Source: CAYYDE01 sp964470525
GTDB lineage: Bacteria; Patescibacteriota; Gracilibacteria; BD1-5; UBA6164
DNA: 64,000 nt
Reading direction: 5' to 3'
Assembly (NCBI GenBank): GCA_964470525.1
Contig: CAYYDE010000006.1
Location: 1 to 64,000, forward strand
Shown here: in pieces, positions 11,260 through 22,053 of the stretch
Layout: each line of letters starts with the position of its first letter
Position numbering within the stretch: the first letter of the stretch is position 1
The notes under the pieces: model-generated
Databases searched by the model: none
The model's input: the letters and a program-made list of their open reading frames with translations, nothing else
What the model was told of the DNA's origin: nothing
Position numbers and translations under genes: made by a program

Positions 11260-13617
11260 ATGTTTGGAAAAATAGGAAAAATTACTTTTTGAACGGGAAA
11301 AAAATATTTTGTTTTTGTATTTTTTTGAGTATTTTTGAGTTTATTTTCATACGTGTTTGGAAATAATATCATTGTATGAGTTCAAAATTATTTGATGGAA
11401 CAAGTAAAACCTTTGCTTGGATGAGATGTGGTCGTGTCTCCTCGAGATGATGCTGGAAATATTGTGGATTTACAAAAATATTCAGACGTGATTGAATGGG
11501 CTTCAACGATTGAACTCAATACTACTTTGTTTGATGCAAATCAAAATCCAAGACTTTATGAAGCCGTGTTTCATAGTGAAAATTATCCGTTTTATAATGC
11601 ATTTGAATACGAAATTCTCAATCCTTCAGGGACTTTGATAGTTGATCAAAACACGTACGATATTTTTGGAGAAAACATAGAAGTATTTGGAAATCTTGAA
11701 AATGTGAAAGGAGTCATTACTAAAAGTCCTTTATGAGAATTATCAATGTACGCAAGTGAAAATAAAATCTATCTTTCTCTTGAGCTTTTTCCTGCAGATC
11801 TTGATTTCAGTAATGCTCGTTTAGATTATGATTATTATGGAAAATTTTATGGAGAATATGATGAAAATATCGTAAAAAATTTGAAACAAGACCCAAATCT
11901 TGAAAAATATCGAGTGAGAAGTATTGAAGATAGAAATGAAAATATTTCAGAAATTACGGATAGATTTTATGTTTATATCAATTTTTTTCACTTAATAATT
12001 TTTATTCTTACGTTTTTTATTGTTATTTTATCTTTAGAAAGTTACTTTAAAAAAATTAAATCCACTCTTGGAACACTCAATATTTTTTGAATGACAAAAA
12101 GTAAAATTATTTTTTATAATAGTGTGTTTTTGTGAGGAGTATTTTTGCTTGGTTTTCTTCTGGCTCTTGCAAGTAATGTGTTTATTTTTTATTTTCTCTC
12201 ACAATCATATGAATTTTTGGGAATATTTTGAGAATCTATTTGGAAATGAGCTGGAGTAACGGGAGTATTATTTTTGGTAGGAATATTTTCACCATTTTAT
12301 AAAATGTATTATTCGCAAGTTGGAGAACTTGTAAACGATACTGGAAATATTGCACGTTTTACTTGGAGGGAAAAATGACTCTATGGAATATGTATGTTTG
12401 CAGGATTTTTTGTCATTCAAACTATTTCAGGAATTATATGGTATGATGCGATTTTGTACGCATTTTTGAGTTTTATTTTTCTTGGAATTTTGTACGTAAT
12501 CGTATCAAAAATTCTTGTGTTTTCATTTGAAAAATTTTTTAAAAAAGTAAAAAATTTCTATATTTTTGATGCGATTCGCTCAACGATAAAACCGTGAAAT
12601 GTTTCATTTTTTATTTTATTTTCTAGTATTATTTCTTTTTTATCGGTATTTGTATTTTTTGTTTTTAGTGGAAGTTTTGTGAATTATTTGAATACGCTCA
12701 CACAAGAAAGTCGTGATATGTTTATTATCAACGTCCAACAAAAAGACATTGAAGAAGTAGAAAAATATTTTACTCAAGATGAAATATATGAAATAGTTAC
12801 GCTTCGTATAGCGAAAATAAACGGAATTGCTTTGAATGAATTTTTGCATGTTGAAAATGTTCCTCGTGAATTTGGAAGAGAATTTTATTCAACTACAAGT
12901 GAATTACAAAATCCGATTGTGAGATGACAAAGATTATCTGATGGATGAGTTTCAGTTGATGATGAGTTTGCAACACGTTTATGATTAAAAATATGAGATA
13001 GTATAGAATTTGGAGTTGCTGGGTTGCCGATTGTTTTAGAAGTACAAAATATTCGCTCGTCTGAAAGGGCTGGAACCAATCCATTTTTCTATTTTCAACT
13101 GATGAAAAATGATTTTGAGAGATATCCAAAAACCTATATTCTCTCATATAAACAGTCAGACAAAGAACTTTGACTCGAGCAAAAATTGAATAGGCATGCG
13201 TGAGGAACGCTCACTATTATCAATACAAAAGATATTATAGAAATCGTTTGAGGAATTGCTGCACAGATTTTACAAGTCGTGTATGTGTGTTTTGCTTATA
13301 TTTTTGTCTTTTCATTTTTGAGTTTTATTGTGTGTTTGACTTTTTTACAATCTTTTAAAGAGTATAAAACGAAACTTCTCAATATTCTTTGATGAAATAA
13401 AAAAAGGCTTTTATGAGCCATTCGTTTTGAATACATATATTTACTTCTTATTTGAGCAGGACTGAGTGTTGTAACAGGAAGTGTGATATTGACGTGAATA
13501 TTTTATTTTATAGAATATTTTTCTCTTCATATATTTTCATATTTTCTTGGAATTCTCTTAGTCATAGGATGAGTGGGAGTGATGAGTGGGTATTTGTTTT
13601 TAGGGAGTAGGAAATAG
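11260..13617 (+). CDS. ABC transporter permease, YbbP-like (FtsX/MacB fold)
   Basis: A 785-residue permease, close to the length of E. coli YbbP. The layout is an N-terminal membrane span (residues about 15-40), a large extracytoplasmic domain (about 45-230), a group of three spans (about 240-360), a second span and extracytoplasmic domain (about 445-660), and a final group of three spans with FtsX-like loops (about 670-785). It carries more than 20 TGA-glycines. With the ATPase and TesA-like lipoprotein it forms a three-gene operon with 1-2 base gaps. Substrate unknown; membrane lipid or lipoprotein handling is the inference. Confidence 0.8.
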
Positions 13618-13618
13618 A

Positions 13619-13652
13619 AAAAAGCTACAATTTTTAAATTGTAGCTTTTTTC
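13619..13652. terminator. Bidirectional terminator
   Basis: AAAGCTACAATTT/AAATTGTAGCTTT inverted repeat with T/A runs on both sides, between the converging ybbP-like gene and the minus DUF4870 gene. Confidence 0.85.
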
Positions 13653-13981
13653 TATTTTAAAAATGTGATTGCAAGAGGATATTCATAATCTTCTCCAGCA
13701 AGATGTTTTATAAAACCAATAACGAGTAAAATAATCCAAATAATTCCAACAATTGGAAGGATGAGAAATCCTATAAGTACAAAAAGTAAAATTCAACCAA
13801 TAGCAAAATAAATCCAAAATGAAATATTAAAATTGATGATATGGTAACATGTTTTTTTCTCAGCATCACTCAAATCATTTCTCAAAATTAAAAATCATAC
13901 TACAAGGAGTGTTCCTAAAAGACCTCCTGAAAGAATATTTCCAGCAAAATGGAGAATTCCTATTAACTTTATATTATTCAT
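13652..13981 (-). CDS. DUF4870 membrane protein
   Basis: A 109-residue protein with three hydrophobic segments: about 5-32, 50-80 and 80-95. The middle part HIINFNISFWIYFAIGG and the end GFIKHLAGEDYEYPLAITF are typical of DUF4870 (Tic20-like) proteins, whose function is unknown. The start is the ATG at 13981, giving MNNIKLIGILHFAG. It follows the FtsA-like gene by 18 bases on the same strand and is probably cotranscribed. The TAG stop touches the bidirectional terminator. Confidence 0.8.
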
Positions 13982-13999
13982 AATCCAAAAAATTAAAAA

Positions 14000-15211
14000 T
14001 TAAAATTCATTTTTATCTAAGAAATTTCTTAAGATATTGATGACAGGATTTTGTTTGTAATTCATGATTTCTTTGCTCGCAAGGATCATAGAAAGAAGTC
14101 ATAAATTACTTTTTTCATACAGTTCTGGAATATTTTTATGGATACTTTGAGAGAAATCATGTGTCAGAAACGAGAGTGATTTTGGTTGAATAATTCCTAT
14201 TTCACCAAGAGGAAGTTTGAGAATTTTTTCACGAATAAATCCTGTATCACCTCATCAAGAAATACAAACTTTTCCTGGACAAGGAGTTTCTTTGAGGAGT
14301 TCTTTGAGCGTAATACCAATTCATTCTCCCCAAACTGATAAAAATTCTTGTTTTTCTTTTTTATAGAGTTTGTCATCTTCAAGTGTATGAATAATTTCAA
14401 GTTTTGGGAGATTTGTTTTTTCTTTAATGGTTTTTATGAGATCATTCATCCCAATATCAATTTTATCAAAAGATTCTATAACTCATTTTTTTTGAATAAT
14501 GAGAGAAGTTTTTGTATTTCCAACATCTATAAATAAAATATCTTCAAATGCAAAATCTGTATTTTCAAAAAGTTTTGGGAGAGAAAATTCAAGTGGAATA
14601 ATTGAAAGAATATTTTTTCCAAGATGACGAGCAATCATCTGAATGATATTATAACGACTTGCCGGAATAAAGATATTGAGCGTTGATAATACGACATGTT
14701 CTCATGTAAAACCAATTGGATTTGATATAGAAAAATTATCAATTTTAATATTGGTAATACTTGATGTAATCAGTTTCATATCTACATCAAGATATCCAGT
14801 TTTTTTGGTAATTTCTTTCTTTGCATCACTGAGTGCTTTTTTCTCAGCTTTTGCAATAATGTAATCGAGTTCGTTTAAGTCAATCGGAGTATCTTTGTCA
14901 TTTCTGGAATATACAATTTTATTTCCAGATGAAACAATGGTAGAAGTTGGAATATTGATAATAATATCTTTTGGTGTTGCATTCACTCATTTGAGGGCTT
15001 TTTCCATCACTTCCTCAATCGTATGAGCAACTCACTCTATATTTGCAATTTCTGTTCCGATAATATGTGAAGTTTCTTGTCTTTTTTCTGCGTATCATAA
15101 AAGTGTAACTTCAGAATTTTTAAATTCACAACAAGCAACTTTGACCTTGTATGTACCAACATCAATGACAAGGACTTTTTTTCAAGATATGATTTTTTGT
15201 ATAAAAGACAT
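14000..15211 (-). CDS. FtsA/PilM-like actin-fold ATPase
   Basis: A 403-residue actin-fold protein. The phosphate-1 motif VLVIDVGTYKVKVACCEF sits at residues 13-30. An SHS2-type 1C subdomain follows (IIINIPTSTIVSSGNK, about 85-180). Phosphate 2 is ILFIDVGNTKTSLII (about 235) and the adenosine motif is CISGGGDTGFIREKIL (about 325). This is the architecture of FtsA (divisome, recruits FtsZ to the membrane) and of PilM (type IV pilus). No ftsZ or pil gene is next to it, so I leave the choice open. The C-terminus, LRNFLDKNEF, could be a short amphipathic helix. Confidence 0.75.
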
Positions 15212-15270
15212 GAAAAAAAGTTTAGAAAATAAAAAAAGTGAAAAGAAAACCGTATTGATTTTCTTTTTTA

Positions 15271-15792
15271 TTATAAAGTGATAGGTTGTTTTCCAATTCT
15301 TTTAAGAATTTCATTTCCTTCAAAAATATGTCCATTTCCAATAAGTGCCATAGCAAGATCTTCATTGATGAGTTTATCATCAGGAGAAATAACAAGAGCT
15401 CTTTTTAAAATAGCAATTCATCTTGGAGTATTTCCAATTAAATGATATGCCCAACCAAGATTTCTGAGAACTTCAGAATTATTTGGCATGAGAATATTTG
15501 ATTTTTCTAAAAAAGAAATAGATTCATTCACTTTATTTTTCGTGAGGAGAATAAATCCTTTGAGATAATTTCCAGTTGCCGATTCAGCATTGATATTTAA
15601 AGCAAAATCAATGGCTTTTTGAGCTTTTTGCATTTTTCCCTGATAGAGATAAATATCAGCAATTTCTTCATAGAGTCTATAATCATCATTATATTTTGGA
15701 ATTGATTCTTCGAGAAGTTTTATGGCAGCACTAAAGAGTTGTTGAGATTTGAGTGTTTCGACTTCTTGAATCAAATTTTTTAGTATATCCAT
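15271..15792 (-). CDS. TPR-repeat protein, 173 aa
   Basis: About four tetratricopeptide repeats cover most of the protein: AIKLLEESIPKYNDDYRLYE, IADIYLYQGKMQKAQKAID, YLKGFILLTKNKVNESISFL, and NLGWAYHLIGNTPRGIAILK. The last repeat is joined through a TGA-Gly. No signal peptide, so probably a cytoplasmic scaffold. It lies directly upstream of the FtsA/PilM-like gene on the same strand, 59 bases away, and may act with it (inference from position only). Confidence 0.75.
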
Positions 15793-15878
15793 ATGTTTCT
15801 TCTTTATGAAATATTTAAAGTGATTGTAAATATATTATCAAAAAAATCAATACATTTTGCGTTTTTTGTGTCAAAAAC

Positions 15879-17366
15879 TTATTTGACTTGTTTTTTTATA
15901 AAAGCTCAAAGTATTAAAAAAGCAACAATTGCAATACAATAATATGCAATATCATTCCCAAACGAAGCTATATAAATTCCAGCAGCAACAAAATAAACAT
16001 ACGTGAGTTTTTGAATACGCTTCCACCAAACTCACAATAATTTTTGAGAAATATTATTTGATGTGATAAAAAGCAAAAGGGCTGTAATTTCGCTCAAACG
16101 AGCAAAGATATTCATTCACTGCCATTTTGCAACTGTGAGATATGGAGCAAAATATTGACCAATAGTCATTCAGAAATTTTGAGCATACATACTATAATTC
16201 AAATACAAATGACTTAAAATAATAGCACTTGATAAAATTCCAAGTCATTTTCTCAAAATTACGACACGACGTAAAATCAAATATTTTGGAAATAAATCAG
16301 CGAAAGGACGAATGATCATAAGTAAAGTTACGCTCCACCATGCAATATCCCAAGAAAAAGTATAATACCATGTTGGTCAAAATTTGATCAGAGGAATGGT
16401 TGCAAGTCCAAGCAATATAAAAAACCATTGAAATATTCCAAGATATTTTATGTTTCATTCAATGAAATAATTTTCAAAAAAACTGAGTTTCTTTTGTACA
16501 GGACTTGCGACAAAACTTTCTATGAAAATATTTTCTTTTGGAAAATTTATCTTTTCTAAAGATGTTTCTACACTTTCTACCATATTTGGATTTCCACAAA
16601 TATAGATTTCTGAATTGTCTCAAATGACATTTAAATAATCAGTCACTCTTCCTGTATTTCACTCGTATGATGCACTTGGTTGAGAGGTAGTTTTTATAAT
16701 TTTGAGATTTTTAAATTTTGCTAAAACTTCATCATAATAAAAATCTCACTCAAAACGAACTCAAAAAATCAGAGTTTTTTCAACATTTTCTGGAGTATTT
16801 TCTATCATAGCAATCATTGGAGCAAGTCACGTTCCAGTTGCAATAAAAACTTTTGGTTTTTGAGTATTTTGTAGAACAAAATGACCAGATGCTTCAAAAA
16901 ATTCTACTTTGTCTCAAATGTTTTTTTTCTGTAAAATCTTTGCTCCTCTTCCATTTTCAAGAAGTTTGATAGTGAGAGTAAATGAGTTTGTATTTCCAGA
17001 TGCAATAGAATAACTACGAGTGAAAACTCAAATGTTATCTTTCATTTGAAATGTCACGTATTGTCATGGTTTGAAAGAAAAATCTTTTGTTGCAATTTTG
17101 AGTTCAAGAGTATCTGGAGTGAGCATATTTTTTGAGAGAATTTTTCATTTTTGTGTTTCTGAATTCAATACAACTCCATCTTCTAAATCTACTTTGATAA
17201 CTTGTACGGGACACATATCACGTGCTTTGATAATTTTTGCAATTTCTTCTTTATAATTATGGTTGATAACCATTGATTTTCCATTTACTTTGAAAATTTT
17301 TGGACAAATGGATTCGCAGTTTTTACATGCGATACATCAGGGAATTATGGATACGGATTTTATCAT
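15879..17366 (-). CDS. Ferredoxin-flavoreductase-ferric reductase fusion
   Basis: A 495-residue protein with three parts. Residues 1-60 are a one-cluster ferredoxin: CIACKNCESICP, then DMCPVQVI. Residues about 75-300 are a ferredoxin-NADP reductase-like module: the FAD site RSYSIASG, VFIATGTGLAPMIAM for NAD(P), and IYICGNPNMVESVE. Residues about 320-495 carry five to six membrane spans like the ferric-reductase/MsrQ/YedZ domain, including the segment ILSSAIILSHLYLNYS. Of the family's heme-binding histidines only that one is visible. The segment equivalent to WqrLHrLvY reads WWKRIQKLTYVY, with Gln replacing His. Electrons could pass from NAD(P)H through FAD, but the membrane end point is unclear. 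Start chosen at 17366 to include the ferredoxin. Confidence 0.8.
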
Positions 17367-17406
17367 AGATTTTTGTTAAATAGATTTTATTCCCACACTT
17401 TTTATG

Positions 17407-17473
17407 CAAAAAGTATGCAAAAGCATTCAGGGCTTGCAGCCCTAAAAACCTGCAAAACAGCAAAGCTGTAATT
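17407..17473. repeat. GC-richer structured segment with two hairpins
   Basis: A short stretch with much higher G+C than its surroundings. It holds AGGGCT-tgc-AGCCCT and ACAGC-aaa-GCTGT hairpins and a direct repeat of ATGCAAAA just before them. It looks like a short dispersed or mobile repeat. Only one copy is in the window, so repeat status is inference. The rest of the 230-base gap (17367-17596) shows nothing else. Confidence 0.4.
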
Positions 17474-17596
17474 TATTTCAATAGAATATTGAGGTTTTTG
17501 GTTTTATTCTTGGTTTGTGAATAAATTTCATGATGAGTGATTGAATCATGAGTTTTGTGTCTTGAGTGGTTTCTTTTGGATTTAATTTTCAGTTTT

Positions 17597-18961
17597 TTAA
17601 TAAACGATTACTTTTTTATTGGTAAATGCTATGAGTCCATCAGGACCATTTTCTTTTCCGTACCCGGATTTTTTTACTCCACCAAAAGGAAGACTTGCTC
17701 TTGATCAGGCTATCATATTGAGAAATATCATTCATCCATCAAGTTTTTTTCCTATTTCAATGGCTTGCATTTCATCATTTCCGACAACAACTGCAGAAAG
17801 TCAAAAGTCAGTTCCATTTGCAAATTCAATTGCGTGTTCAATATTTTTATACTTCATCACTGAAGCAACTGGACCAAAAATTTCTTCGTTAAAACTTGTT
17901 ACTTCTGGAGTCACATCAGCGAGAATTGTTGCTGGATAGAAAAATCATTTTCCTTCAATTTTTTTTCCTCAAGTTACCAGTCTTGCTCAAGAATCAAGTG
18001 CTCTTTGTACTTGTGTTTCCATATCTTTTACAGCTTTTGCGCTACAAAGTGGTTGAAGTTGCGTTGAAGGATTCATCGGATCTCAGACAACAAGATTTTC
18101 AAACGCTTCTCTGTATTTTTCTAAAAATGTTTCATACATACTTTCTGGCACGAGAAATCTTTTTGAAGCATTACATGCTTGTCATCCATTTCTTGTTCTT
18201 CCGTTTACGGCAAGTTCTACCACTTTTTCTATATCAGAATTTTCAAGAACCAAAAATGCATCATTTCCACCAAGTTCTAAAACTGATCTTTTTAAATATT
18301 TTCAAGCCAAAGCTCAAACAGCACTTCCTGCTGTTTCTGATCCCGTGAGATTGACTCCAGCAATATATTTATTTGCAATGATATGTTCGCTCAAACTTGA
18401 TGAAACAAAAACATTTGTGTACACTCATTCAGGAAATCAAGCTTTTTTAAAAAGTTCTTCGATTTTTACAGCAATCATTGGAACATTTGAAGAATGTTTG
18501 TAGATTTGCGTGTTTCCAGCAAGAATATTTGGAACAGCAGCACGTAAAAGCTGATTAAAAGGGAAGTTCCAAGGAGCTACTCAAAAAATAACTCAAATAG
18601 AATCATACATTTCTTTTACTTTTAATCCTTCCGTTTCATAATACGTTTCTTTCAAAATTTCTTCAAAATTATTTGCAAACCAACGGATCAGATTTGCAGT
18701 TTTTCCAAGTCATACTTTTGAAGAAGCATTGATCATTCACATCTCAATCGTTTCAAGACGTGAACATTCTTCAATATCTGCTTCTAAAACATCAGCGAGT
18801 TTGAGAAATAATTCTTTTTTATACGAATTTGGAGTATTTTTCCAAGAAAGATATGAATTATGAGCTTTTGTAATAATTGTATCCACTTCTTGAGCGGTGA
18901 GAGTTTCAAACTCAGCGTTGAGTTCTTCTGTAAAAGGATTTATTGATTGGAGTTTTGTCAT
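17597..18961 (-). CDS. Aldehyde dehydrogenase, succinate-semialdehyde type
   Basis: A 454-residue NAD(P)-dependent aldehyde dehydrogenase. Visible motifs are GVAPWNFPFNQLLRAAVPNI, the Rossmann-like VNLTGSETAGSAVG, the general base in LELGGND, the nucleophile in NGGQACNASKRFLV, the motif EEIFGPVASV, and the C-terminal SRASLPFGGVKKSGYGKEN. Length and the last motif fit the succinate-semialdehyde dehydrogenase (Sad/GabD) group better than betaine- or acetaldehyde-type enzymes. Its promoter carries the same palindrome as the ThDP decarboxylase gene at 20412-22031, so the two are probably co-regulated and may act in sequence. About 20 TGA-glycines. Confidence 0.85.
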
Positions 18962-18976
18962 AGTTTTTTCTTAAAA

Positions 18977-19018
18977 AATAATCACTATATATTTTATAGT
19001 GATTATTTGAAAAAGCAA
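18977..19018 (-). promoter_or_regulatory. Promoter with palindromic operator, aldehyde dehydrogenase gene
   Basis: On the minus strand, TTGCTT (19013-19018) and TAAAAT (18991-18996) are separated by 16 bases. A perfect 31-base palindrome (13-base arms, 5-base centre; core CACTATA-N5-TATAGTG) spans 18977-19007 and covers the -10. An 18-base block identical to that before the ThDP gene (19010-19027) contains the -35. The layout suggests a dimeric repressor. The rest of the 298-base gap up to 19259 shows no gene. Confidence 0.75.
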
Positions 19019-19259
19019 GTTTATTTTTGAGAAAACTTGATCAAATCAATATTTTGTTTTAAATCAGAATACGAACTTTTTATATAGTCTAATTTTAATA
19101 AATCTTAAAAAAAAGTGATTTTTGATTTTGTAATTTATGATTTAATTCAACAGTTTTTATGATATAAAAGTCCCACTGACTCAAATCAAGAGGATTTATA
19201 GTTGAATTATCTTTATTTCATTATAATTATTTAAATAAGTAATAAGAAATTAAGTTTTT

Positions 19260-20189
19260 TTATTTTAAATTATCTAAATACCACTGAAACAAAGTATTTG
19301 CACTTTGAAGAGTTTCATTTATTTGAGATTCGAAAATTTCAAGATTTTCTATTTCTGCAATATTTGGAAGGGTATGGGTAAAAATTCTTATAGAAACTGA
19401 TTTTCCAGTTTTATGAAGGCTGAGTCATTCTTGTTGTATTTTCTTAAAATAATTTTCAAAAAATATTTCTTGATTTATATCTCAAATTTGTAGATCAAGA
19501 AATCATTTATTTCATTTATAAACTATTCTCACTTTTGGAGAAAAAGTCTTAGGAGTAAAAAAAATCCAAGAATTTGATTTTGCAACTTCTTTGGGTTTCT
19601 TGAATTCAAGATGAGGATAGCTATTTGCAATATTTTCAAAAAAATTATAAAAATTATCTGTATTTTCATCAGTAATTCTTTGATATCAAGTTCTTGCTCT
19701 GATAATACCATTCTTAATGATCATCTTTTTGAAATCATTTCTATGGGTTACTTCTTGGTTTTCAAAATATAATAAAAGATTTTCATATGAAATATAAAAC
19801 TGGTATTCTTTCATAGGAGCATCTTTTTGAAAATATATTTCTGGAGATAATAGGCAGGTAATATATTTAGTTATCGGAGTTTGTGCTGACTCAACTAAAA
19901 ATTTTCAACTTTTATGATATCTTTTTGCTTGTTCAAATTGTTCAGGAGCATCAATTTTGTTTTCTATAAGAATCATAATATTTTCGGAGTTGTTCTTAAA
20001 ATTTGTGGTAATATCACATTCTCAGAATTGTCAATTATATGATTTCCATGCTCAAAGAAAGTCAAAATCTCAATTCAATCATATTTGAGGTAAAAGCCAT
20101 TTTCTAAAATTATCAGATGAAAATAATTCTTCAACAAATAATAAATCAATTTCACTTTCTCAAGTTTTTATAAAAGGAATATTATCCAT
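19260..20189 (-). CDS. PD-(D/E)XK nuclease-superfamily protein
   Basis: A 309-residue protein. The PD-(D/E)XK core is at residues about 58-95: the acidic strand FGECDIT followed by IMILIENKIDAPEQFEQAKR, where D and ENK match the D...ExK metal site, and the Gln helix (QFEQAKRY) follows. This matches the 'PD-(D/E)XK nuclease superfamily' proteins often seen singly near mobile or defence genes. The C-terminal half is unrecognised. It lies between the two co-regulated metabolic genes but has its own 5' region and no palindrome, so it may be an insertion in that locus. Whether it cuts DNA is not shown. Confidence 0.65.
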
Positions 20190-20229
20190 GTTTTTATATG
20201 ATTTTTTAAATTAGTTTTTAATATAATAG

Positions 20230-20345
20230 AGGACTAGAGTAAGATAACATTTTGTTCACAATAAAATCAACAAAAAGGGCAGAGTAACCTAAGTTACCCT
20301 TTCTTCATTTCATTGTAAACTACTCTGTTTGAGTAGGTTTTGTTA
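20230..20345. other. Structured gap upstream of PD-(D/E)XK gene
   Basis: On the minus strand, AAAGGGTAAC...GTTACTCTGCCCTTT folds with a TTAG loop and is followed by TTTTTG, like a terminator. A second stem (CCTACTC...GAGTAG) lies just upstream of it. Together they could be a small RNA or a leader with attenuation for the nuclease gene. A 31-codon frame also crosses this segment but has no homology I recognise. Confidence 0.3.
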
Positions 20346-20384
20346 TATTTTAGCAAGATAACTATATAAGAAATTTATTTTTTT

Positions 20385-20420
20385 GCAAAAAAATAAAACC
20401 TTTTTGAGGTTTTATTTTAT
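20385..20420 (-). terminator. Terminator after ThDP enzyme gene
   Basis: AAAATAAAACCT/AGGTTTTATTTT stem (TTTTG loop in the plus reading) with a T7 run on the minus strand. The stem overlaps the TAA stop at 20412. Confidence 0.8.
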
Positions 20421-22031
20421 ATCTTGAGGATAATCAAAAAGTAATTCAATTATTTTGAGTCATTTTTCTTTGTTTGCTGTTTCAAGCGTTGCGTAAAAAT
20501 CATTTTTGTTTTCTACTTTGTATCATTTCCCTCAAAAGCTCTCAGCTAGAGTTACAAAATCAGGATTTCCAAAATCAAGTCACCACATTGGCATATTTGC
20601 TCCAACTTGTTTCCATTTGATCATTCCATAACTGAAGTTATTCAAAACGACAACAGTGAGATCCAAACCAAGTCTGACAACCGTTTCTAAATCTCAAAGA
20701 TTCATCACCAGTCCTCCATCACCAGTAATTACCACAACATTTTTATCAGGATTGATACGTTTTGCTTCGAGTCCTGATGCAACTCAAGCACCCATTGTTG
20801 CAAGAGCATTATCAAGTAAAAGCGTGTTTGGTGCAGATGCAGGATAATTTCTTGCAAACCAAACTTTATATAAACCATTATCAAGTGCTATAATATCTTC
20901 TTTTCCCATAAATTTTCTCATATCTTCTACGAGTTTTCTTGGTCACATGATATTATTTCACATATCTTCATTTGCAATATTTTCTTGTATCTTTTGAGAA
21001 TATTTTTCTTTTATTGCATACATTTCAGAGTGATCCCAGTTTGATGTTTGAATATCAAGTTCTGAGAGTTGCCAAAAAGTATTTCCTATATCTCAAATAA
21101 TTTCAAGAAATGGAGTATAAACGGCATCCAGATTTGATTCATAAAAATTTATGTGAATATTTTTTGTTCCACCATCTCAAACAAGATGTGTTGGTTTTTC
21201 AATTGGATCATATCAAACTGATAAAATGAGATCAGCTTTTGAAATAGCTTCATGAAGATAATCTCCACTTGTGAGAGCTGCTGTTCCTATGTATTGTGGA
21301 ATGGTTTCATCAACCACTCATTTTCCCATTTGTGAAGTAAAAAATGGAATATTGTGTTTTTTTATAAATGCTCCAAGGTATTTTGTAATTCTTTTTCTAT
21401 TTGCTCAAGCTCCAATCAAAATAAGTGGAGATTTTGCGTTTTCAAGCTCTTTTTTGAGTCTCAAAATTCATTTTTCATCTACCATTGGACGTCTAATTTT
21501 TTCATTTTCAATATGAAGAGCTGGATTTTCCACAATTTCTTCTGCAATATCTTCAGGAAGTTCAATATGAACAGCTCCTGGTCTTTCTGCTGTTGCAATA
21601 CGAAATGCATTTGCCAAAATATAGGGAATACGATTTGAACTTACAACAGTTGTTGCATATTTGGTAATTGGTTTCATCATTCCAACAACATCAATGATTT
21701 GAAACAATCATTGTTTTGATTTTTTAATTGGTTTTTGTCCAGTAATCACCATAATCGGAAAACCTCCAAGTTGTGCATATGCCACTCAAGTTACCATATT
21801 GGTAGCTCAAGGTCCAAGAGTTGCAAGAGCAACACCCATTTCTCAGGTAAGTCTTCCGTAAGTTGCAGCCATAAATACAGCTGTTTGTTCGTTTCTCGTA
21901 AGAATTAAATCAATTTTTCCAGATTTACGAATTGAATCAACGAGATCGAGATTTTCTTCTCAAGGAACTCAATAAATTACTTTTACTCAATATTTTTCCA
22001 ACATATGGACAAATAAATCACTTGCTTTCAT
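20412..22031 (-). CDS. ThDP-dependent decarboxylase (acetolactate synthase-like)
   Basis: A 539-residue thiamine-diphosphate enzyme. The N-terminal Pyr domain has GVPGEENLDLVDSI, the catalytic Glu in TRNEQTAVFMAATYGRLTG, and TLGPGATNMVTG. The middle domain is about 190-330. The PP domain has the ThDP-Mg motif GDGGLVMNLGDLETV ending in VVVLNN. General annotation would be acetolactate synthase large subunit, but no regulatory subunit or branched-chain gene is nearby. The PGEENL motif and co-regulation with a semialdehyde dehydrogenase recall the 2-oxoglutarate decarboxylase of the cyanobacterial alternative TCA cycle. Pyruvate oxidase or true acetolactate synthase remain possible. The start at 22031 gives MKASDLFVHMLEKYG. 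Confidence 0.8.
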
Positions 22032-22053
22032 TACACTTTTTGGTTAAGAATTT

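Noticed and set aside
17455..17556. A 34-codon minus-strand frame beginning MIQSLIMKF.
   Set aside because: It runs through the hairpin block, has no start signals or recognisable homology, and is likely chance.
20210..20310. A 31-codon minus frame in the gap before the nuclease gene.
   Set aside because: It crosses the terminator-like hairpin and has no start signal or recognised homology.
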